Shown here piece after piece: positions 17,149-25,939 of a stretch of 49,199 bases of DNA. The notes beneath the pieces were generated by a model. That model made no database searches. It was given only the letters and a program-made list of their open reading frames with translations, and had not been told where the DNA came from. The stretch covers positions 1-49,199 of the forward strand of contig NZ_DATCTO010000017.1 in the NCBI RefSeq assembly GCF_036567905.1, given 5' to 3'. Origin of the DNA: Candidatus Binatus sp. GTDB lineage: Bacteria > Desulfobacterota > Binatia > Binatales > Binataceae. A program made the position numbers and the translations under genes. Within the stretch, counting starts at the first letter, position 1. Each line of letters opens with the position of its first letter.

Positions 17149-18632
17149 ATTACAACTCATCACAATTGCGGCTCAGCACAGTCCTTTTGACGCTGGCGTC
17201 CCTTCTCTTTCTCGCGGCGCCAATCGCATACGGAGCGGATTCCCCGCTGGCGCCAATCCGAATCGCGCCGGAGCGCCGGCAATTGATCGGACTCAAGTTC
17301 GCGACCGTGGTGCGAAAGGACGTTAGCGATCGCCTCGAGACCACCGGCAACATCGAGACCGACGAACGGCTCCAAGGCTACGTGCAAACGCGTTTTGCCG
17401 GATGGATCGAACAGGTGTTCGCGAATTCGACTTATCAGTACGTCCGCCGGGGCCAGCCGTTGTTCACCATCTACAGCCCGGACCTCGTCAGTACCGAGAA
17501 CGAATATCTGCTCGCCGTCGATGCCCGCAAGCGCGTCGAAGACAGCCCGGTCGCCGATGTAGCCACCGACGCCTCATCGCTGGTCGATTCCGCCGCGCAG
17601 CGTCTCAAGCTCTGGGGAGTGTCGCCGCGCGAGATCGCGCGGTTGGAACGCGAGCGCACTGTGCGCCGCGCCGTCGAGATTGATTCGCCCATGAGCGGCT
17701 ACATCGTCGAGCGCAACGCGCTGCCCAACATGTACGTGCAACCGGACACGCGCCTGTTCACGATCACCGATCTGTCGAAGGTGTGGATTTATGCGGCGGT
17801 GTTTCAGGACGAGATCGGCAAGGTTCGTCCCGGCGATCCCGCAACCGTTACGGTGGACGCCTATCCGGGTACGAACTTCGATGGGCGCGTCGATTTCATC
17901 TGGCCGCAGATCGATCCGACGACCCGCACCGCCAAAGTGCGATGCGAGTTCAACAACCCCAAAGGGCTGCTGCTTCCGGGGATGTTCGCGCAGGTTGCGC
18001 TGGACCTGCCGATGGGCCGGCAAACGGTCATCCCGGACACTGCGGTTCTACGCACGGGCGCGCACAATGTCGCGTTTATCGATCGCGGTGACGGTTATCT
18101 CACTCCCGCCGAGATCGAACTGGGACCGCACGCCGGCGATGAGTTCATCGTGCTCAAGGGACTCGCCCCGGGTCAGCGGATCGTCAGTTCCGCCAACTTC
18201 CTGATCGACTCGGAGAGCCAACTCCAGGCCGCCGCGGGCGCGTTCGTGCCGCCTCCGCCGGCCGCAACCGCGAATGCGGGTGGACCGGCGGCGCAGCCTG
18301 TCCCCCAGGCAAGCATTGCGTTCATCAGCGACCCCAATCCTCTCGTGCGCGGCCACAACAAGGTGATCGTGACGCTGCGCGATTCCAAGGGCGCCCCGAT
18401 CTCGGGCGCGAAAGTGACGGTCACCTTCTACATGGCTGCAATGCCGGCGATGGGAATGGCCGCGATGCGCGCGCAAGCCATCGCAGATGACCGGGGCAAC
18501 GGCGCCTACGCCGCAAATATCGAACTGCTTAGCGGCGGCACCTGGAGCCTGACGATCGTCGCGTCCAAGGGAGGCAATACGATCGCGACTAAGCAGATGG
18601 ACGTATCAGCGAGCGGTTCCATGGCGATGTGA
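17145..18632 (+). CDS. cusB: RND periplasmic adaptor (CusB type) with a C-terminal YtkA/FixH-like domain
   Basis: A 495-residue adaptor with signal peptide (LSTVLLTLASLLFLAAPIAYG). Membrane-fusion features are the beta-barrel/lipoyl segments FAGWIEQVFANSTYQYVRRG with GQPLFTIYSPDLVSTE, an alpha-hairpin (about 120-185), and the downstream SPMSGYIVERNALPNMYVQP. The N-terminal His/Cys/Met-containing heavy-metal-binding domain of many CusB proteins is absent. Instead the C-terminus (about 385-495) is a YtkA/FixH-like beta domain with a Met cluster (Met430, 433, 436, 438, 441). The protein links CusC and CusA in the periplasm. It overlaps cusC by 4 nt, and cusA begins 10 bp later. Confidence 0.9.
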   Translation: MNYNSSQLRLSTVLLTLASLLFLAAPIAYGADSPLAPIRIAPERRQLIGLKFATVVRKDVSDRLETTGNIETDERLQGYVQTRFAGWIEQVFANSTYQYVRRGQPLFTIYSPDLVSTENEYLLAVDARKRVEDSPVADVATDASSLVDSAAQRLKLWGVSPREIARLERERTVRRAVEIDSPMSGYIVERNALPNMYVQPDTRLFTITDLSKVWIYAAVFQDEIGKVRPGDPATVTVDAYPGTNFDGRVDFIWPQIDPTTRTAKVRCEFNNPKGLLLPGMFAQVALDLPMGRQTVIPDTAVLRTGAHNVAFIDRGDGYLTPAEIELGPHAGDEFIVLKGLAPGQRIVSSANFLIDSESQLQAAAGAFVPPPPAATANAGGPAAQPVPQASIAFISDPNPLVRGHNKVIVTLRDSKGAPISGAKVTVTFYMAAMPAMGMAAMRAQAIADDRGNGAYAANIELLSGGTWSLTIVASKGGNTIATKQMDVSASGSMAM

Positions 18633-18642
18633 GGAAAGAAGG

Positions 18643-21600
18643 ATGATCGAGAGAACTATAAACTGGTGTAATGCGAACCGCTTCATGCTGTCCGCCGGTG
18701 TGCTGGCGCTGGTGCTCGCGGGCATTTGGTCGCTCGATCGGATCCCGCTCGACGCGCTGCCGGACATCTCCGATGTCCAGGTGATCATCCACACGCAATG
18801 GATGGGGCAGCCGCCCAGTCTCATCGAGGATCAGGTGACCTATCCGATCGTCACCGCGATGCTTTCTGCGCCGCATGTGAAGGCAGTCCGAGCGCAGACG
18901 ATGCCCAGCGATTCATATGTGTTCGTCGTGTTCGAAGACGGCACCGACATCTATTGGGCGCGCAGCCGCGTGCTGGAATACCTCCAACAGATAGCCGGCA
19001 AGTTGCCGGCTGGCGTGAATCCCGCGATCGGCCCCGACGCAACCGGCGCGGGCTGGGTGTACGAATACGCGCTGGTCGATAAGAGTCATCTTCACAGTCT
19101 CGCCGAGCTGCGCAGCTTGCAGGATTGGAACGTGCGCTATGCGCTCGAAACCGTGCCGGGGGTTTCGGAAGTCGCCACCATCGGCGGCTTCGTAAAGCAG
19201 TACCAGGTCAAGCTCGATCCCAATCGATTGCTCGCGCTCAAGGTCCCGCTGGAGACGGTGATCGACAAAATCCGCGACAGCAACGGCGAAGTCGGTGGCC
19301 GCGTGCTCGAGATGTCGGGAGCGGACTACATGATCCGCGGCCTTGGCTACGTCCATTCGGTGGCAGACCTCGAGGATATTTCCGTCGCAACCAACAACGG
19401 CACCCCGGTGCTGATAAGAGACCTGGGCGTGGTCAGTCTGGGACCCGATCTTCGCGAGGGCGCCGCCGAGTGGAACGGCGACGGAGAGACAGTCGGCGGC
19501 ATCGTCGTGATGCGCTATGGGCAGAATGCCCTCACCGTCATCGAAGGGGTCAAGCAAAAGCTTGCTCAGATTCGAAAGACTCTGCCGGCGGGAGTCGAAA
19601 TCGTCACCGGCTACGACCGGTCGGGACTCATTCAGGCATCCATCAACACCCTGAAGCGCGACCTGCTCGAAGAGGCCATCATCGTCAGCCTGGTGATTAT
19701 CATCTTCCTCTTTCATCTGCGTTCGGCGCTGATCCCGATTCTTGCGCTGCCGATCGCGGTCATCGCGACGCTTATCCCGATGTACTATCTGCAGATCAGC
19801 TCCAACATCATGTCCTTGGGCGGGTTGGCGCTGGCGATAGGCGTGCTGGTCGACGCTTCGATCGTAATGGTCGAAAACGGGTACCGGCACCTGTCGGAGG
19901 CACAGCAGGAGGCGTCGCAGAAAGGCGGGTCAGTATCCGAGCCCCAGCGGCAGCAGATTCTGCTATCGGCCGCGAAGCAGGTCGGCCGCCCGATTTTCTT
20001 CTCGCTGATCATCATCGTCGTCTCGTTCCTGCCGGTGTTCCTGCTCGAATCGCAGGAGGGGCGGATGTTCCGGCCGCTGGCCTACACCAAGTCTTTCGCG
20101 ATTGCGTTCTCCTCAGTTCTCGCGATTACGGTGGTTCCGGTGCTGATGGTCCTCTTCATCCGCGGCAAACGGCTGCGCCCCGAGGAGAACAACCCCATCT
20201 CGCGCTTCTTCCAGGCCATTTATCTGCCGGTGATCCGATGGTGCCTGCATCATCGTGCGCTGACGATTGCCGCCAACGTGATTTTTTTGCTGCTCACGAT
20301 TCCGCTGCTGTTCAAGATTGGAAGTCAGTTCATGCCGCCGCTGTATGAAGGATCAAGTCTCTACATGCCTACCGCCCTGCCCGGGATTTCGATCACGTCG
20401 GCGGTAAATCTGATGCAGAAGCAGGATCAGATCATCCGCACGTTTCCAGAGGTCGCGAGTGTGTTCGGCGCTGTAGGACGGTCAGATAGCGCGACCGACA
20501 ACGCACCGCTGGACATGTACGACACGACGATCATGCTCAAGCCGCGCGACCAATGGCGAAAGGGCATGACCTACGACCAGCTCATCGCCGAGATGGACGA
20601 CCGGCTGCATTTCCCTGGTCTGTCCAACTCGTGGACGATGCCGGTCCAGAACCGGCTCGACATGGAGCTGACCGGGATCAAAACTCCGGTCGGACTCAAA
20701 ATTCAGGGTCCCGACCTCGACCGGATTCAGCAGATAGGTTCTCAGATCGAAGAAATACTCGGACCGGTTGCGGGCACGCGGGGAATTTTCGCCGAACGGG
20801 TTTCTCAAGGATTCTACATTAACGTTAATGTCGACCGCGCCGTCGCCGCGAGGTATGGCCTGACGGTCGGAGAAGTTCAGCGGGCGGTCAGCTCCGGGAT
20901 GGGCGGCGAGAATATCGCGACCACCGTCGAAGGGCGAGAGCGCTACTCGATCAACGTTCGCTATCTCGCGGATTATCGCAGCGACCTGAACGCGCTTCGT
21001 CGAATACTGATCATGACGCCGACGGGAGCGCAGATCCCGCTCGGCGAAGTCGCGCGTATCAGCTTGGGCCCGGGGCCATCGATGATACGGGATGAAGACG
21101 GGCTGCTGACCGGCTACGTCTATGTTGACCTCGCGACCTCGGACTACGGCAGCTACGTTGACAGCGCGCAGCGCGTGCTCGATCGGCAACTGCATCTGCC
21201 CGCCGGATACACTCTGAAATGGTCGGGAGAGTATGAGTTCCAGCTGCGCGCGCGAAAGCGCCTGATGGTTATCCTGCCAATCGTTTTGTGTCTGATCTTT
21301 GTCCTGCTTTACATGCTCTTCCAGTCGGCGACCGAAGCGATCGTGCTGATCCTTCCGACCGTGTACGCGATGACAGGCGGGCTGCTGCTCCAATACATGA
21401 TGGGCTTCAACTTCAGCGTTGCCGTATGGGTCGGGTACATCGCGCTGTTCGGCATCGCTGTCGAGACCGGCGTCGTCATGGTGATTTATCTTCACGAAGC
21501 TCTGAATCGTCACATCGCCGCCGGCACGCTCACTCACGAGGAGATCGAGTTGGCGGTAATCGAGGGTGCAGTCCAGCGGCTTCGACCCAAGCTGATGACC

Positions 21601-21810
21601 GTTGCAGTCGTGATGCTCAGTCTCGCGCCGATTCTATGGGAGAGCGGGATCGGCTCCGACCTGATGAAGCCCATCGCCGCGCCAATCGTCGGCGGCATGA
21701 TCACCTCGACGATGCACGTCCTCATACTGGTGCCGGTGTTCTTCGCGATCATGAAGGAGCGGGCACTGAAGAAAGGAATCCTGCTGCAACCATCAGAAGG
21801 CCCCCGTTGA
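18643..21810 (+). CDS. cusA: Heavy-metal RND efflux transporter, Cu(I)/Ag(I) type (CusA-like)
   Basis: A 1,055-residue HME-RND pump. It begins with one TM helix and the family motif DALPDISDVQVI, has two large periplasmic loops, and carries the TM4 proton-relay motif VLVDASIVMVENGYRHL (Asp404, Glu411). The three methionines of the E. coli CusA metal site (573, 623, 672) are present as Met575 (LYMPTALPG), Met625 (PLDMYDTT) and Met674 (LDMELTG), with the same spacing, so monovalent Cu/Ag is the expected substrate instead of Zn/Co. The protein uses proton-motive force and works with CusB and CusC. The ATG is preceded by GAAAGAAGG. No regulator or CusF is adjacent. Confidence 0.96.
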   Translation: MIERTINWCNANRFMLSAGVLALVLAGIWSLDRIPLDALPDISDVQVIIHTQWMGQPPSLIEDQVTYPIVTAMLSAPHVKAVRAQTMPSDSYVFVVFEDGTDIYWARSRVLEYLQQIAGKLPAGVNPAIGPDATGAGWVYEYALVDKSHLHSLAELRSLQDWNVRYALETVPGVSEVATIGGFVKQYQVKLDPNRLLALKVPLETVIDKIRDSNGEVGGRVLEMSGADYMIRGLGYVHSVADLEDISVATNNGTPVLIRDLGVVSLGPDLREGAAEWNGDGETVGGIVVMRYGQNALTVIEGVKQKLAQIRKTLPAGVEIVTGYDRSGLIQASINTLKRDLLEEAIIVSLVIIIFLFHLRSALIPILALPIAVIATLIPMYYLQISSNIMSLGGLALAIGVLVDASIVMVENGYRHLSEAQQEASQKGGSVSEPQRQQILLSAAKQVGRPIFFSLIIIVVSFLPVFLLESQEGRMFRPLAYTKSFAIAFSSVLAITVVPVLMVLFIRGKRLRPEENNPISRFFQAIYLPVIRWCLHHRALTIAANVIFLLLTIPLLFKIGSQFMPPLYEGSSLYMPTALPGISITSAVNLMQKQDQIIRTFPEVASVFGAVGRSDSATDNAPLDMYDTTIMLKPRDQWRKGMTYDQLIAEMDDRLHFPGLSNSWTMPVQNRLDMELTGIKTPVGLKIQGPDLDRIQQIGSQIEEILGPVAGTRGIFAERVSQGFYINVNVDRAVAARYGLTVGEVQRAVSSGMGGENIATTVEGRERYSINVRYLADYRSDLNALRRILIMTPTGAQIPLGEVARISLGPGPSMIRDEDGLLTGYVYVDLATSDYGSYVDSAQRVLDRQLHLPAGYTLKWSGEYEFQLRARKRLMVILPIVLCLIFVLLYMLFQSATEAIVLILPTVYAMTGGLLLQYMMGFNFSVAVWVGYIALFGIAVETGVVMVIYLHEALNRHIAAGTLTHEEIELAVIEGAVQRLRPKLMTVAVVMLSLAPILWESGIGSDLMKPIAAPIVGGMITSTMHVLILVPVFFAIMKERALKKGILLQPSEGPR

Positions 21811-22012
21811 ATGCTCGCCACACGGCGATTGATGGGGGTGCGGGCTGCGTCGCGCTCTGGTAAAAGCGGGGCGTAAGGGCGAGAATCCGCGCGTGAGTCC
21901 CAGCTTGGCGTTGCATCCGAGCGCGTCGGCGGGGGAACGTCTTGATTCCAGTTGTAAAGTGAAACTGAGTTGATTAGACAGGCGGTAGCCAAGCGAAAAA
22001 TGGAGAACACAT

Positions 22013-22480
22013 ATGCAGACGATCAAGTTTGACGATATTGCGGCGCTGACGGCGAAGATCGGCAAGGAATTCGGTCCGTGGAGCGAGCCGATTCAAGTGA
22101 CGCAGGAAAAAATCAATCAATTTGCCGACGTGACCGGTGACCGTCAGTGGATTCATATCGACGTCGAGCGGTGCAAGAAAGAAAGTCCGTTCGGCGGACC
22201 GGTTGCGCATGGTTTTCTCACGCTGAGCCTGCTGCCGGCGTTCAGGAGCAAAGAGGATTACACGATCACGGGATTTCGCAACGTGGTAAATTACGGCGCC
22301 AACAAGCTGCGCTTTGTCGCGCCGGTGCCGGCGGGCGCCAGCGTCCACGCACGCTCGCGGCTGATCGCGGTCGAGCCGCGGCCGCTGGGCACGATGCTCA
22401 CGCGGGAGACGGAAATCCAGGTCGTAGGTCAGCAGAAGCCCGCGGTGGTGTACGAAGCACTGGCGCTGTTCGTGAAGTAG
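22013..22480 (+). CDS. MaoC-like hot-dog dehydratase
   Basis: A 155-residue single hot-dog-fold protein of the MaoC / (R)-hydratase family. The signature is FADVTGDRQWIHID then PFGGPVAHGFLTLSL, with the hydratase dyad Asp43/His48. Such enzymes hydrate enoyl-CoA to (R)-3-hydroxyacyl-CoA or are NodN-like relatives. A ribosome site GGAG lies 7 nt before ATG. It is followed after 29 bp by a crotonase-family gene on the same strand, so the pair is probably an acyl-CoA processing operon. The chain length or substrate is unknown. Confidence 0.92.
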   Translation: MQTIKFDDIAALTAKIGKEFGPWSEPIQVTQEKINQFADVTGDRQWIHIDVERCKKESPFGGPVAHGFLTLSLLPAFRSKEDYTITGFRNVVNYGANKLRFVAPVPAGASVHARSRLIAVEPRPLGTMLTRETEIQVVGQQKPAVVYEALALFVK

Positions 22481-22509
22481 AAGCTGCGGGCGGCGACGGA
22501 GAGCAGTGC

Positions 22510-23409
22510 ATGGCGTATGAACAGATCGTTTACGAGGTCGCGGACAATATCGCGACGATCACGCTCAACCGGCCGGAGAAGCTCAACGCGTTCACCGACA
22601 TCATGATGAGCGAGCTGATCGACGCGTTCGACAAGGCCGACGCGGACGACAACGTGCGCGCGATCATCGTGACGGGCGCGGGACGCGCGTTCTGCGCGGG
22701 CGCGGACCTGTCGGCGCCCGCCAGGACGTTCGGCTCGACCGACGAGGGTCGTACGAAGCGGCGCTCGGCGATCGGCGCCGACGGCACTGTGGATTGGAGC
22801 AGCGAGGCGATTCGCGACGGCGGCGGACGGCTGACGCTGCGCATCTTCGATTGTCTGAAACCGGTGATCGCGGCGGTGAACGGAGCGGCGGTGGGCGTCG
22901 GCGTGACGATGCAACTCGCGATGGATGTGCGGCTGGCGTCGGAGAATGCGCGTTTCGGGTTCGTGTTCGCGCGGCGCGGGATCGTGCCGGAGGCGTGCTC
23001 GAGCTGGTTCCTGCCGAAAATTGTCGGCATCTCGCAGGCGCTGGAATGGACATTTACGGGTCGAGTGTTCGCGGCCGAGGAGGCGCTCGACGGCGGGCTG
23101 ATCAAAAGGATCTACAAACCCGATCAACTCATTCCAGCGGCGCGCGCGCTCGCTCGCGAGATAGCGGACAACACCTCGCAAGTGTCGGTCGCGTTGATTC
23201 GGCAGATGTTGTGGCGGATGGCCGGCGCGGACCATCCGATGGAAGCGCACAAGCTGGACAGCCGCGGAATCTTTGCGCGCAGCCCTTCGGCGGATGCGAA
23301 GGAGGGCGTCGTCTCATTTCTGGAGAAACGTCCGGCAAAATTTCCCGACAAGATTTCGAAGGACATGCCCGCGTTCTTTCCGTGGTGGCAGGAGCGCAAG
23401 TACAGCTAA
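22510..23409 (+). CDS. Enoyl-CoA hydratase/isomerase (crotonase) family protein
   Basis: A 299-residue crotonase-fold enzyme. The oxyanion-hole region GRAFCAGADLS (about 62-72) and the VNGAAVGVGVTM helix are present. Of the two glutamates of enoyl-CoA hydratase, only one is kept, in GIVPEACSSWFLPK; the other position, in FGFVFARRG, is not acidic. Enzymes with this VFARRGIVPE pattern are a known crotonase subgroup with differing reactions. It lies in an operon with the MaoC hydratase and ends 5 bp before the convergent GH5 gene. The specific reaction is not determined. Confidence 0.9.
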   Translation: MAYEQIVYEVADNIATITLNRPEKLNAFTDIMMSELIDAFDKADADDNVRAIIVTGAGRAFCAGADLSAPARTFGSTDEGRTKRRSAIGADGTVDWSSEAIRDGGGRLTLRIFDCLKPVIAAVNGAAVGVGVTMQLAMDVRLASENARFGFVFARRGIVPEACSSWFLPKIVGISQALEWTFTGRVFAAEEALDGGLIKRIYKPDQLIPAARALAREIADNTSQVSVALIRQMLWRMAGADHPMEAHKLDSRGIFARSPSADAKEGVVSFLEKRPAKFPDKISKDMPAFFPWWQERKYS

Positions 23410-23414
23410 GGCGC

Positions 23415-25412
23415 TCAAGCTTTGCGGCGGATGACGACGCGGACTTCGCCGGGACGCTCGGCCTTGACGACGGCGCGCTGGCGGTCGAGGTCCAGCTCGG
23501 CGTTGCCGTTGCCGCCGGACACTTCAAGCACGCATCCGCGCGGATACTGAATGCGCGGCACGAAGATCTCGGTCGAGCCGGCAGCGGAAGGATCGGATTC
23601 GAACACGAACTCGAAAGTGCCGCTGGCACGATCGAATTTCATCGTGCGCGGAATACCCTGTGTCGCCCGCGCGTACGGTCTGACGAAGCCGGCGAGCGCG
23701 CGGCCGCCGCTATCGAGGTCCGCCGGATCGGTCTGCTGGTCGCGTGAGAAGATACTCAGATCCTCCTGATTCCACCCGTCGCCAATAGCCAGATCGTTGC
23801 TATTGGATGCAGTATAGTTCCATTGCGTACTACTGATGAGCAGAGTATCGAGTGCATTATACATTAGATCGAGCGCGATGATGTGAGCAGTCCACGGCGC
23901 ATCGCTGCGATCGCCGGCGTGAAAGGCGCGGTAGGCGCCGGCGCCATTCAAATCGAATGGAATTCCACATTCGCCGATGAGGGTGGGCGCGCCGCCGTTC
24001 ATCGCCTTTGACATCCCGGCCATCTTGCCGAGCTGGCGTTCGTAGCGCGCCTGAATCTGTTCGGCGGCGGTCGCAATCTCGCCGGTCAACGCGTCGAGGC
24101 TGAAATTCGGACTAAACATCTTGGTCGCGAGCGTGACCACGTCGTACCAGTGGCCGGCGTTGACGCTGTTGGGGGGAGTCTCGGCGGGGAATCCCGGTCC
24201 GAAAAAACCCGAGAGCGGATCGAGCTCGGCGAACAGGATCCAATCGGGATTAATCTGGCGAATATTTTCGGCAACGTGCGCGAAAAATGGCCCCATGTAG
24301 TCTTCGATGAAGTTGACCTTGCGATCGCCGACGCGTTGGAAAAAGTCGTCGCGTAAAACGTGGAAAGTGCCGTCGTTATTGAGCCGCCACGCGCCTGCAT
24401 CCTGGAACGGATCGCTTTGGCCGCTTGTCCAGATCGAGATGCGCTCGGGATTGATTGTCCGATCTTGTTTGTGGACCACCGCGTTCGCTTTCGCTGCCGG
24501 ATCGAACTCGAGCGCCGGTATCGAGCGCGCAACGCCATGCGATACCAGCAAGCCGTCGAGCGGCGACCACGCCAGACCCGGCATCGCAGGGTTGGGGTTG
24601 GTGTTGCTTGGCCCGAGATGGCGATAGGTGAGTGATTGTCCGATCCATCCGGGGGCCGGTTCGTTGAGCGAGTCAAAGCCCATCACGTTGGGCAAATCGC
24701 GGATCCGGCGCGCGATCTCGCGCTGCGCTCCGAGGTAGTGATCGAGCATGTAGTCCTGCGCGTTGACGCCGTCGATAGTCAGTCCGGGGGCGAAGTCGCG
24801 GCCGGCAAAAAACAATGTCCACATGATGCCGTTGGCGGGACGGCGCGCATTCTGCGGCCAGCTCATGGTCGGGTAGCGATCCTCCTGGCGGCCGCCGCGC
24901 GCATAGTCATATAGATGTTGCATTACAAGAGCGCATCCCGACTCGGCGAGCCGGCGATAGTCAATTCCAACTTTCTCGAATAGCCAGCAGGGCGCGCCGT
25001 CGCCACCGGTCATTCGGCTCCAGACATCCTGGTGAAAATCCACGAATACGTAGAAGCCATAGTCACCGGCGAGCCGGCACAACTCGGCGAAGTAGTCGAG
25101 GTATGCGGCGTCGTAGTCGCGCGGGCCGCGATGCTCGACGGCTTCCCAAGTGGTCAGCAAGCGCAGGCAATTGAAGCCCCACGCGCGCAGGCGCGAGAAG
25201 TGTTCGCCGGCTTCGCCAATCGGAAACGGACGGCCGATGAAGGAGACCTCGCGATGGTTGGAAAAGTCGCAGCGAAAATTGGTGCCGCCGTCGGGGTAGG
25301 GGACCTTGCAATCGCCGCCCAGATTGACGCCGCGCAAAATAACGCGGCGCCCGTGTTCGTCGAGGAACCATCGTCCTTCGATGTGCAGCCGCGGCAGACC
25401 AGCCTTTGGCAT
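23415..25412 (-). CDS. Glycoside hydrolase family 5 protein, steryl-glucosidase/glucosylceramidase-like
   Basis: A 665-residue clan GH-A glycosidase. Near the N-terminus is FLDEHGRRVILRGVNLGGDC, the hallmark start of this GH5 branch (EGCrP2/Sgl1-like). The acid/base is Glu251 in DSLNEPAPG and the nucleophile Glu481 in LIGECGIPFD, separated by a long alpha/beta barrel. The C-terminal about 90 residues form a beta domain (FEFVFESDPSAAGSTEIFVP, GNAELDLDRQ) as in GH5_12 enzymes. It lacks a signal peptide, so it is probably cytoplasmic. Related enzymes cleave steryl-beta-glucosides or glucosylceramide; that substrate here is inference. GGAG lies 8 nt before ATG 25412; a longer frame upstream is not supported. 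Confidence 0.85.
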   Translation of the reverse strand: MPKAGLPRLHIEGRWFLDEHGRRVILRGVNLGGDCKVPYPDGGTNFRCDFSNHREVSFIGRPFPIGEAGEHFSRLRAWGFNCLRLLTTWEAVEHRGPRDYDAAYLDYFAELCRLAGDYGFYVFVDFHQDVWSRMTGGDGAPCWLFEKVGIDYRRLAESGCALVMQHLYDYARGGRQEDRYPTMSWPQNARRPANGIMWTLFFAGRDFAPGLTIDGVNAQDYMLDHYLGAQREIARRIRDLPNVMGFDSLNEPAPGWIGQSLTYRHLGPSNTNPNPAMPGLAWSPLDGLLVSHGVARSIPALEFDPAAKANAVVHKQDRTINPERISIWTSGQSDPFQDAGAWRLNNDGTFHVLRDDFFQRVGDRKVNFIEDYMGPFFAHVAENIRQINPDWILFAELDPLSGFFGPGFPAETPPNSVNAGHWYDVVTLATKMFSPNFSLDALTGEIATAAEQIQARYERQLGKMAGMSKAMNGGAPTLIGECGIPFDLNGAGAYRAFHAGDRSDAPWTAHIIALDLMYNALDTLLISSTQWNYTASNSNDLAIGDGWNQEDLSIFSRDQQTDPADLDSGGRALAGFVRPYARATQGIPRTMKFDRASGTFEFVFESDPSAAGSTEIFVPRIQYPRGCVLEVSGGNGNAELDLDRQRAVVKAERPGEVRVVIRRKA

Positions 25413-25475
25413 TCGATTCACTCCGTGACGCGAGGTTGACGCAATGCCCGCTCGCCCGTCAAGCTGCACAAGCAT

Positions 25476-25859
25476 ATGGCCGCGAGTTGGCGAGAGAGCG
25501 AGATAATTCCGAGTCTGTTCGTCGGCGATCTTCAGGACGCGCTCGAGTTTGAGGGGACGATTATCAGCGTGCTTCCCGACGTGGCGGAAATCGAACCGCC
25601 GCAGGCGATCCACATGCCGTTGCTTGCCGATGGGGTCGCGTCGCTCGACCGGACGGCGGCGCTGATAGAGGAAGAACTCGCGCTGGGGCATCGCGTGCTG
25701 GTCCATTGCGAGGAGGGATGCGAGCGCGCGCCGCTGGTGGTGGCATGGTTCCTGAAAACGAAGCGCGGCAAGACGCTTGACGAAGCGTACGCGCTGTTGA
25801 AAAGCCGGCGACCGATCATCGAAGACCGGCGGCGCTGGCTGGGTATCCACAATCGATAG
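25476..25859 (+). CDS. Small dual-specificity protein phosphatase
   Basis: A 127-residue protein with a single DSP/PTP-like domain. The P-loop is HCEEGCERAP (HCxxGxxR; Cys78 nucleophile, Arg84), and the general acid is likely Asp52 in LLADGV. After it, TLDEAYALLKSRRPIIE is the usual helix following the P-loop of atypical DSPs. It is divergent from the GH5 gene with 63 bp between. The bacterial substrates of such lone DSPs are mostly unknown. No clear ribosome site is seen before the ATG. Confidence 0.87.
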   Translation: MAASWRESEIIPSLFVGDLQDALEFEGTIISVLPDVAEIEPPQAIHMPLLADGVASLDRTAALIEEELALGHRVLVHCEEGCERAPLVVAWFLKTKRGKTLDEAYALLKSRRPIIEDRRRWLGIHNR

Positions 25860-25939
25860 CCACATCCAAGCTGTTCGCAATGAATTGACTATTTGACGGC
25901 GACGGCTCACGCTGGCGGCGTAGCGTTGACGCAAGGCTC

